From Rhodothermales bacterium (GTDB taxonomy: Bacteria; Bacteroidota; Rhodothermia; Rhodothermales; UBA10348), in the NCBI GenBank assembly GCA_028284865.1, contig JANQQV010000020.1:372001-436000 (forward strand): DNA of 64,000 bases, written 5' to 3'. A model generated the notes under the pieces. It saw only the letters and a program-made list of their open reading frames with translations, was not told the origin of the DNA and did no database searches. The first letter of the stretch is position 1; each line of letters starts with the position of its first letter. This document shows positions 57,841 to 64,000 of this stretch, in pieces. A program made the translations under genes and the position numbers.

Positions 57841-59132
57841 CAGAATCGGTCTCGATTTCCAATGCCGCCGAAGCGCGGATTCACCACATTGTTGAGCACG
57901 GACCCGAACCGGTAGCGGAATCCAAAACTGATGCCCGCTTCGTAATTCGTCTCAAGCTGTCGCCTTCGCAAGAGGACTTCCTCGAGGTCCGCATCGCCTT
58001 TGGGCAGGTTGATCTGGTCATGGATGAGCTCAAGCGACCCGCCGACCTCCACCGACAGCCCGCGCGTAATGCGCACTTCGAATTCTGCATCGAATTCGAC
58101 GCTGTGCCGCGATAGATCGTGCAAGTACTGGGAGGCAATGAATCCGATTTCGATCTCACCCCAGGGCTGGACCACTTCGTACCCGGCATTGATCAGGTGC
58201 TGGGGCAAGACCTCCTGGATTTCATTGTAGATCGTCGTGTCCGCCCATGTCACATGGGACGCTCCAAGTCGGTAGGCCACCGTCAGCTGGCGACGATTGG
58301 CTTCGCGGTAGGGATACAGACTCCACTCAACGGCAGCCATGCCTCGGTATCGCCAGTCCACATTTGAAAACGTGGAGGTCAGCACATCACCGTAGCCCCC
58401 AATCGACCAATGCGGGGATATACTCTTGACCGCATAGCTGGTAAAGCCGTCACGACGAGCCGTACTGGTGATGATCCCGGAGCTTCGCTCGAACCGGTCG
58501 TAGTTGTAGTTGAAGAAGGGTCTCAACTGGATCTTCCACGCCTCGGTGACTCGGCTCACATACACACCGTAGCGCGTGTCAAACGAACGGCGCTGGGACT
58601 CGAAGTCGGCACTCCCGTCCGAGTACATCTCGATGGTCCAGTAGTCCCAAGGATCCTCCGTCACAACCTCCATCTCTTCTGACACCTCGGCAACGGGAGT
58701 CACGTCAATGCTCAACCTGTCGCGGACCGGTGTTTGGAGGAGATAGGGAACGAGCACGGCTTCCAGCGTCTCGAGAAACCCATCCCGCTGCTCAGCCTCG
58801 GTCGCGTCGGCCGTGAACGTGTAGACCGTCGAGTAATCCATTCCTTCGAATCGGCGAAGACCGTACACATCAAAGGTGTGTGCCTGACCACCTGAGCCTG
58901 TGTTCTCCCAAGTCACCAGAACGTGAACGTCGGCGACCTCCCGGTCCCGAACGTGATCGACGTACGGCATCTCTTCCCGAATGAACGTCTCGGGACATCG
59001 ATTGCAGTCCAGAAACAGTCCGAGTCGTGCGTTTTCAGCCGCCGTCTCCTGCGAGGCAGCTGGTTGAACAAAAGCGACGCTTACCAGGATCAGCACGAAA
59101 CCGATGATCCAGCATGGATGAACTCGATGCAT
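57840..59132 (-). CDS. Hypothetical outer-membrane beta-barrel protein
   Basis: 430 aa from the ATG at 59132 (the track begins at a TTG 36 bp upstream). Signal peptide to PAASQ. The N-terminal ~130 residues include LGLFLDCNRCPETFIREEMPYVDHVRD and VHVLVTWENTGSGGQAHTFDVYGL, a periplasmic alpha/beta unit with a CxxC pair. From residue ~190 it consists of alternating strands with aromatic girdles (YGVYVSRVTEAWKIQLRPFFNYNYDRFE ... ISFGFRYRF), so a barrel of about 14 strands is likely. The N-terminal and barrel layout recurs in Bacteroidota proteins of unknown function. Coupled to the gene at 57385. Confidence 0.72.
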   Translation of the reverse strand: MHRVHPCWIIGFVLILVSVAFVQPAASQETAAENARLGLFLDCNRCPETFIREEMPYVDHVRDREVADVHVLVTWENTGSGGQAHTFDVYGLRRFEGMDYSTVYTFTADATEAEQRDGFLETLEAVLVPYLLQTPVRDRLSIDVTPVAEVSEEMEVVTEDPWDYWTIEMYSDGSADFESQRRSFDTRYGVYVSRVTEAWKIQLRPFFNYNYDRFERSSGIITSTARRDGFTSYAVKSISPHWSIGGYGDVLTSTFSNVDWRYRGMAAVEWSLYPYREANRRQLTVAYRLGASHVTWADTTIYNEIQEVLPQHLINAGYEVVQPWGEIEIGFIASQYLHDLSRHSVEFDAEFEVRITRGLSVEVGGSLELIHDQINLPKGDADLEEVLLRRRQLETNYEAGISFGFRYRFGSVLNNVVNPRFGGIGNRDRF

Positions 59133-59254
59133 GAACGATTGCTTGTGGTTCGGGTGAGAATGGATCAAAGGCTGGGTTGGATGGGCAATAACCAGCCTCG
59201 GCAGGGCTTCTCAATGTACGCGAAAGCGAGGGATTCCTTTCCGCCAGCGCGTGC

Positions 59255-60547
59255 TCAGGCTGGCTTCGCTGCAGGGTACAACGAAGTACCCGCTACATAC
59301 CCGCTGGCCCAGGCCCATTGGAAATTCAGGCCGCCGATCGGGCCGTCCACATCGCAGATCTCGCCGCATAGGAACAGGCCAGGATGAATTCGAGATTCCA
59401 TGACCTTGAGGTTCACTTCGCTGAGCGGGACCCCACCTGCTGTCACTTCAGCGTAGCGATAGCCCCGATCCCCTGTCACGTCCAGTCGCATTTCGGTCGC
59501 AGCTCCTGTCAGGCGCTTGCGATCCGCTTTGGGCAGTTGATCTCCCATGACAGCGGCGTCGACATCCGCTACGGCAAACAGCATACTGACCATGCGATCA
59601 GGCATGTGCTGTCGCAGGTATCGGCGTACAGAACTGTGACCAAGCGATTGTAGCGCGACGTCCAGGTCTTGCCGAGTCAGTTCGGGCAACCAGTTCATCG
59701 TCAGATAGGCCTCGGGATCAGAATGAACCAGATCCAGATAGTATCGGCTGATATCGAGGACTGAAGGGCCTGACAAGCCGAAATGGGTACACAAGGTCGA
59801 GTCGGTGAATGCGATGATGTGCTTTCCCGTCCCTGAGTGCAGTCGGATCGTGGCGGGAACGGTGATCCCGCTCAGCCCGCAAACAGGGTCTTCGGGCGGC
59901 AGCGTCAGCGGAACGAGAGAAGGGAACGTCCTTGTGACCGTGTGACCGAACGCTTTTGCAAACTCGAACCCTTTCCCATCCGAACCTGAACGAGGAAGAC
60001 TCTTCCCTCCTGTTGCCAGCACGAGTTTGTCACACTCGATGCGCCCCCACTCGCCGCTGACCATGAATCCACCGCCGGTGCTTTCCCCGTCGATGGCATC
60101 GCTAGCACCATCCAACCTACTGACCGATTCAATCGATTCGACCCGCCGCGGATGCATCAGGTGAACGCCCGCACGGGCCACGGCGACCTTCAGCGCTTCC
60201 AGCACGTCGCGAGCGCTGTCGGTCGTGGGAAAGAGCTTTCCTGTCTCTTCCCGCTTCAGCTCCACGCCGAGTTCGCGGAAAAACTGCACCGTTTCAGGGA
60301 CGTCGAATCGACGAAGAACCTTGGCGATGGCCGATGTACTGGATCCGGCATATCGCTTCGGGTCCACTTCAAAGTGCGTGACGTTGCAACGCCCTCCTCC
60401 CGCTACCAGAATCTTGGCGCCGATTTTCTTCGCCCCATCCAACAGCAGGATCGATTTGTCGGGATACGTCCTTCCCGCCCAGATCGCTGTCATCAATCCG
60501 GCGGCACCCGCCCCCACAATCACGACATCATGTCGCTCTTCTGCCAT
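59255..60547 (-). CDS. BaiN/HI0933-like FAD-dependent flavoprotein
   Basis: 430 aa. Rossmann FAD motif DVVIVGAGAAGLMTAIWAGR at the N-terminus, then KILVAGGGRCNVTH, a signature of the HI0933/BaiN family, LVLATGGKSLPRSGSDGKGFEFAKAFGH, and the family end TAGGVPLSEVNLKVMESRIHPGLFLCGEICDVDGPIGGLNFQWAWASG. Cytoplasmic oxidoreductase; the physiological substrate is not known for most members. ATG at 60547. Monocistronic, 36 bp from the serine hydrolase gene upstream (stop at 60584). Confidence 0.92.
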   Translation of the reverse strand: MAEERHDVVIVGAGAAGLMTAIWAGRTYPDKSILLLDGAKKIGAKILVAGGGRCNVTHFEVDPKRYAGSSTSAIAKVLRRFDVPETVQFFRELGVELKREETGKLFPTTDSARDVLEALKVAVARAGVHLMHPRRVESIESVSRLDGASDAIDGESTGGGFMVSGEWGRIECDKLVLATGGKSLPRSGSDGKGFEFAKAFGHTVTRTFPSLVPLTLPPEDPVCGLSGITVPATIRLHSGTGKHIIAFTDSTLCTHFGLSGPSVLDISRYYLDLVHSDPEAYLTMNWLPELTRQDLDVALQSLGHSSVRRYLRQHMPDRMVSMLFAVADVDAAVMGDQLPKADRKRLTGAATEMRLDVTGDRGYRYAEVTAGGVPLSEVNLKVMESRIHPGLFLCGEICDVDGPIGGLNFQWAWASGYVAGTSLYPAAKPA

Positions 60548-60583
60548 CTGTCTCCCCTTAGATGACCGGTAGTTTCTCGTTGG

Positions 60584-62008
60584 TCAGTTTTGCACGCGTC
60601 GTCCCGTCAGCCCCTCCACTTCGAAAGAGACAAACTCACCCGCGCCATTGGCGGAAAACGTGAACGTCTGACCGTCTTCGGGATCGAACAATGTGGATTC
60701 GTCTTCTGCCAGAAGTAGAAATGCCTCATCCACTGGCCCGCCTGCGTCCACGTACAGATTACCGTCACGGACAACGATGGAGATGAGTCCCACCTGGTCC
60801 ACGTTGTAGGAGCCGGTGAAAGCGGCCATGTCCTCTTCGGACAGATCGATGGTCGGTTTGAGCGTAGGCTCGAAACCGGGCCACTCGTAGTGCGCAAATA
60901 TGGCCTGCAGGATCTCGCCATACAGCTCGCCACCATTGGCTGAGTTAGTCATTATGGCTACCACGAACTCGCCGTCCTTGGAAGCCAGGAAGTAGCAACG
61001 GAAACCCTCGTTCGAGCCGCCGTGGGAAAACAAGGTCCCATCTTCGATGATAGCCGGCCCCAATCCCTGCGATTCCAGCCCCGGGGTCAGCATCTCCTCG
61101 ACAGTCTCCAGCTCGAGGACACCCGACTGACCTGCCAGGGTATTCTGAATGTCCACGGCATACTTGCCGATGTCCGTTGGTGTCGTCCAGAGCCCAGCAG
61201 CCGCCTGCTCCGGGTACACATGCCATTTTCCTTCCACTGGCGAGCCGTCGAAGGAATAGGCCGTAGCAGCCAGATCATGCAGGTTTTCCGGGAGAGGTTG
61301 CTCATACGTCGATGCACCCATCTGCAAAGGCGAAATCACCCGCTCTTCCATGATTTGTTCAAATGGCATCCCGGCAACATCACTCAAGGCAATCTGCATT
61401 ACTGTCGTACCGCCTCCAGAGTACTGCCAGCTTTCACCGGGAGTCTTGTAGACGTAGATCGAATCCGTATTTCCTTGACCGCTCACCACTCCGACCGCAT
61501 CAGGTATCTCGGCATCACGCTTGTAACCGGGGAATCCCCACACGGTCGTACCCGCGGTGTGATTCAGGAGCCGACGAATCGTCACCTTTTCTTCTTCCGT
61601 GACTGCGTTTTCGCTGAGCGCCCATGACGTGAGGTACATGTTGATGTTCTCGTCAATGTCGACCAAACCATCTTCGGCCATATCCAGGGCCGCCATGGCT
61701 GCAATCGGCTTGCTGATGGAAGCGGCTTGGAACAACGTGGTGGTCGTCACCGGAGTCTCGGATTCCACATCGGCATACCCGTACCCCTTTGCCCAGGCCA
61801 ATTCACCATTGCGATAGACCGCAACGCTCACGCCCGGGACATTGAAGTGGGCCATCCGCTCTTCAATCGTAGCAGCGGTTACCTCGACACCTTCGATCTG
61901 GACACGAGGAAGCAGACTGGACTCAATGACGGTGACGTCAGAGTCGGTCTGAGGCTGACAGGCCAGAGGCAGGAATGCCAGCGCGAACAAGAAACGGAGC
62001 CTAGACAT
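60584..62008 (-). CDS. Beta-lactamase-like serine hydrolase lipoprotein
   Basis: 474 aa. Lipobox ALAFLPLACQ at the N-terminus. Class C/esterase fold: nucleophile in SxxK of FQAASISKPIAAMAAL, the Tyr of WQYSGGGTTVMQIAL (YxN replaced by YSG) and the third box FSHGGSNEGFR. About 350 residues of catalytic domain are followed by a ~100-residue lipocalin-like C-terminal domain (FTGSYNVDQVGLISIVVRDGNLYVDAGG). Probably an esterase or D-aminopeptidase-like enzyme in the envelope rather than a drug-resistance enzyme; substrate unknown. ATG at 62008. Confidence 0.9.
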   Translation of the reverse strand: MSRLRFLFALAFLPLACQPQTDSDVTVIESSLLPRVQIEGVEVTAATIEERMAHFNVPGVSVAVYRNGELAWAKGYGYADVESETPVTTTTLFQAASISKPIAAMAALDMAEDGLVDIDENINMYLTSWALSENAVTEEEKVTIRRLLNHTAGTTVWGFPGYKRDAEIPDAVGVVSGQGNTDSIYVYKTPGESWQYSGGGTTVMQIALSDVAGMPFEQIMEERVISPLQMGASTYEQPLPENLHDLAATAYSFDGSPVEGKWHVYPEQAAAGLWTTPTDIGKYAVDIQNTLAGQSGVLELETVEEMLTPGLESQGLGPAIIEDGTLFSHGGSNEGFRCYFLASKDGEFVVAIMTNSANGGELYGEILQAIFAHYEWPGFEPTLKPTIDLSEEDMAAFTGSYNVDQVGLISIVVRDGNLYVDAGGPVDEAFLLLAEDESTLFDPEDGQTFTFSANGAGEFVSFEVEGLTGRRVQN

Positions 62009-62065
62009 GCAGGGAGTCAGGGATGAAATTGGAGAGGGCTATGGGTGTTCGTTCAAACGGCGGAT

Positions 62066-62419
62066 TCATGGAGTCCGGAGAATCTTCTCCATGGCTTTTC
62101 CTCTGGCCAACTCGTCGACCATTTTGTCCAGATAGCGAATCTCTCGCATCAAGGGTTCTTCGACTTCCTCGACGCGGATGCCACAAACGACCCCTTTGAT
62201 CAGTGTACGATCAGGATTGAGCGCTGGAGCCTCGGCAAAAAAGTCCTCGAAGTTCGTTTTCTGATCGAGAACCTGCTGGAGTCCGGCCTCATCGTAACCC
62301 GTAAGCCACTCAATGATATGGTCCACGTCGGCTTTGGTGCGTCCTTTCTTCTCGGCTTTCGTGATGTAATGCGGATAGACGCCCGCAAAACTCATGGTGT
62401 AGATGCGATGCTTGGCCAT
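62066..62419 (-). CDS. DUF2200-family protein
   Basis: 117 aa. [48 protein letters not shown] is the well-conserved DUF2200 start, followed by [49 protein letters not shown]. Cytoplasmic, helical, found in many bacteria; function unknown. ATG at 62419. The 57 bp downstream to the serine hydrolase start carry nothing I recognise; the 164-bp spacer upstream is likewise featureless to me. Confidence 0.9.
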   Translation of the reverse strand: MAKHRIYTMSFAGVYPHYITKAEKKGRTKADVDHIIEWLTGYDEAGLQQVLDQKTNFEDFFAEAPALNPDRTLIKGVVCGIRVEEVEEPLMREIRYLDKMVDELARGKAMEKILRTP

Positions 62420-62583
62420 GATGACTGATCAGTTGGGAAACGGGTTCGGCGTGGCCCCATGATACTGCATAGATGCATCCGGCATGACCGCATCTGCCGA
62501 TGAACGTTCGGGGACGATTCAGCTTTAAGGCGTTGCCCCGACTGCATCACGCATTCGAAGAACTGAGAAGTGACACGCTGAAA

Positions 62584-63357
62584 TCAGTCTGTGGCTTCCT
62601 TCCCGTAGAAAAAGAGCAAAAGGTCGTCCAGAAGCGGTCCCCAGTTATCCCAATTGTGGGCGAACGGGACTTCGATGTACTTCATGGGATACCCCTTCCT
62701 TTCCAGAATGTCACGGAATGCGCGCGTACGCTGTTCGTTGTCCCTGTGCGTACCCGACGACAGAAAGATGCGAAGCGGTAGTTGGGCTGAATCAGCGTAG
62801 GCCGGGTGGATGTAGCGGACTGGGTGCGTCGCTGGCGATTGCATGGCGATGCCTTCCATGAAATCGTGGCCATACAACCCAAAACAAGCGGCGTTCAGCC
62901 CTCCGAATGAAAGCCCGGCGATGGTTCGAGCACTCCGATCAGCTCGGGTTTTGTATGCGCTGTCGATGGCCGGAATCAGCTCGTGTTCGTAAAAAGAAAT
63001 GAAGCGCTGATTGCAGAAAAACTGGGCATTGCGCCTGCTCAGATGCTCATGCCCTGGAATTCGAGGATCCAGAAATACGGCAATGATGGGCTCCATCAAC
63101 TCCGCAGAAATCAGTGAATCCAGGACTGCAGGCATGTTGCCGATCTCGGGATCCATGTACCAGGCTCCATCGGATAGAAACAGGACCGGGAGATCATCCA
63201 GCGCATCATACCCCTCCGGTGTGTAAACCCAGTACTGCAGCTCGTAGGTCAACGTATCGCTCTGAATCAGCTGGGTCGCGGATGTCCTGGATGGTTGCGC
63301 ATGGGCGCTCCCTGCTGACGAGAGGGCTATTAACAGAGCCAGGATGAGAAGACGCAT
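62584..63357 (-). CDS. Secreted alpha/beta-hydrolase (enterochelin-esterase/Fes-like)
   Basis: 257 aa. Signal peptide MRLLILALLIALSSAGSAHAQ, then an esterase-D/Fes-like alpha/beta hydrolase: LPVLFLSDGAWYMDP, the nucleophile elbow IAGLSFGGLNAAC, and the C-terminal His in YIEVPFAHNWDNWG. Related to feruloyl and enterochelin esterases; a carbohydrate-esterase role (e.g. removal of acyl groups from plant or algal polysaccharide) is possible but unproven. ATG at 63357; the track's 31-residue extension reads into the upstream methyltransferase end. 19 bp after that gene, so probably an operon. Confidence 0.85.
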   Translation of the reverse strand: MRLLILALLIALSSAGSAHAQPSRTSATQLIQSDTLTYELQYWVYTPEGYDALDDLPVLFLSDGAWYMDPEIGNMPAVLDSLISAELMEPIIAVFLDPRIPGHEHLSRRNAQFFCNQRFISFYEHELIPAIDSAYKTRADRSARTIAGLSFGGLNAACFGLYGHDFMEGIAMQSPATHPVRYIHPAYADSAQLPLRIFLSSGTHRDNEQRTRAFRDILERKGYPMKYIEVPFAHNWDNWGPLLDDLLLFFYGKEATD

Positions 63358-63376
63358 GGACACAACGGGAATGCTT

Positions 63377-64000
63377 TTACTCCGAGAGTCGGTAGAGCGC
63401 ATGATACACGTCAGTCTCCACCGGGACAGGGTGATTCCCGGTGGCCGCATCCAGTGCCGCTACCAGGGCATCAAATGCGGAAACTGACCCTAACTCCCTA
63501 GCAAAATGGTCGAGTCGGTTGGAATCAGAAAGGACTACGTGTGCAAACTCAAACGGTGACATTTCAACGACCAGTTTCTCCTGGATGACCGATTCCTCGA
63601 TGAATCCGTCATTACCTGAGAAGTTGATGGCGTGATCGTAGTCCGTCACTGGCAGCGTCCCTTCAAGACTCAACCCATGGAGAATGGGCTCCAGAAGCAT
63701 CTCAAAGTCGTAGACTAAAACAAGAGCTTCTTGTCGGGCAATCCGCAGCACCTCGGCCCGCGTAGCGGCTGAATCGGTGTAGAAGAGCGAACCTGCGAAG
63801 GTGACTATATCGGCTTTCTGGTCAGGTAATGGGATCGCTTCGCCTGTTCCGTGCAGGTAGGTGATTCGCTCGTGAGGCTCAGCTTGAGCAAGCATCGCAT
63901 CGCTCGGATCAATCCCGAAGACCTGCTGACAACGCGTGGCTAATGCGAGCGCGGACAGCCCGGTGCCGCAACCAACATCCACTCCGATCGCGAAATCCGA
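63377..64000 (-). CDS. SAM-dependent methyltransferase, 5' end outside window
   Basis: The frame is open through the window edge. The last 208 residues are visible. Motif I is VDVGCGTGLSALAL, the acidic ribose-binding residue is in VFGIDPSDAMLAQA, and LPDQKADIVTFAGSLFYT is motif IV of class I methyltransferases (Methyltransf_11-like). The C-terminal half (LVLVYDFEMLLEPILHGL ...) is a variable domain. Substrate unknown. The N-terminus, perhaps 30-40 residues, lies beyond 64000. Followed by the secreted esterase gene after 19 bp. Confidence 0.85.
   Translation of the reverse strand, partial: SDFAIGVDVGCGTGLSALALATRCQQVFGIDPSDAMLAQAEPHERITYLHGTGEAIPLPDQKADIVTFAGSLFYTDSAATRAEVLRIARQEALVLVYDFEMLLEPILHGLSLEGTLPVTDYDHAINFSGNDGFIEESVIQEKLVVEMSPFEFAHVVLSDSNRLDHFARELGSVSAFDALVAALDAATGNHPVPVETDVYHALYRLSE

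Noticed and set aside
60584-62008. Beta-lactamase as an antibiotic resistance gene
   Set aside because: The YxN box is YSG and the third box is HGG, and there is a C-terminal lipocalin-like domain; such proteins are usually esterases or peptidases.
1-64000. Prophage, integrative element or genomic island
   Set aside because: No integrase, transposase, phage structural gene or tRNA-flanking direct repeat was seen, and base composition is even by eye.

Overview
The window looks like chromosomal DNA of a free-living, probably marine, member of the Bacteroidota, most likely the Rhodothermia/Balneolia side of the phylum. The basis is the combination of type IX secretion (T9SS) C-terminal sorting domains on several secreted enzymes, a PorV/PorQ-type outer-membrane protein, a CarboxypepD_reg-type TonB receptor, a GT3 (eukaryote-like) glycogen synthase, moderately high GC, and many surface lipoproteins. 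This is an inference from gene content; no rRNA is present. There is no phage, integrase, transposase or CRISPR array.

Layout. 1-7 kb: tail of a sulfatase, GT3 glycogen synthase, and an AttEFGH-like ABC export cluster (ATPase, double-FtsX permease, AttH lipoprotein) that ends at a terminator and tRNA-Leu(CAG). 7-16.7 kb: DUF5916 outer-membrane protein, a membrane-anchored winged-helix regulator, a lipoprotein, DoxX protein, tRNA-Asn(GTT) with tandem terminators, an SLC12-type transporter and formate-tetrahydrofolate ligase.

16.8-33 kb is the core accessory region. A minus-strand operon reads CBM9-like T9SS protein, TonB receptor, 1143-aa T9SS protein, PorV-like protein, PpiC-like lipoprotein. 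Upstream lie a T9SS-exported GH16 beta-glucanase, a LacI-family regulator and a divergent SGNH-TPR membrane protein. Three near-identical palindromes (TGAAAACSTTTTCA) sit only in the two promoter regions of this block, so I propose a LacI-controlled beta-glucan (laminarin-like) utilisation locus that has a TonB receptor but no recognisable SusD. A strong hairpin between the first gene and the receptor gene could give differential expression.

33-48 kb: small housekeeping/stress genes (DoxX, VOC, DinB, GNATs, MarR, Kv-type channel), a polytopic winged-helix regulator, a divergent xylose isomerase-like protein with xylulokinase, a GH16 lipoprotein and a GH5 lipoprotein; these add to the polysaccharide-degrading theme. 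A 48-aa glycine-zipper protein absent from the ORF track lies at 42765-42911.

48-64 kb: a compact minus-strand operon (Tat aldo/keto reductase, two SnoaL-like proteins, SGNH hydrolase, YdeI-like, DUF6122), an APC permease fused to an RCK/TrkA module with a strong internal ribosome-binding site, an isochorismatase/2TM pair, a T9SS sulfatase, a BaiN-like flavoprotein, a serine hydrolase, a DUF2200 protein, an esterase and a truncated methyltransferase at the right edge.

All assignments are from reading the sequence; no database search was run. Starts were checked by eye for ATG/GTG/TTG and upstream purine-rich sites, because the ORF track prints every start codon as M.
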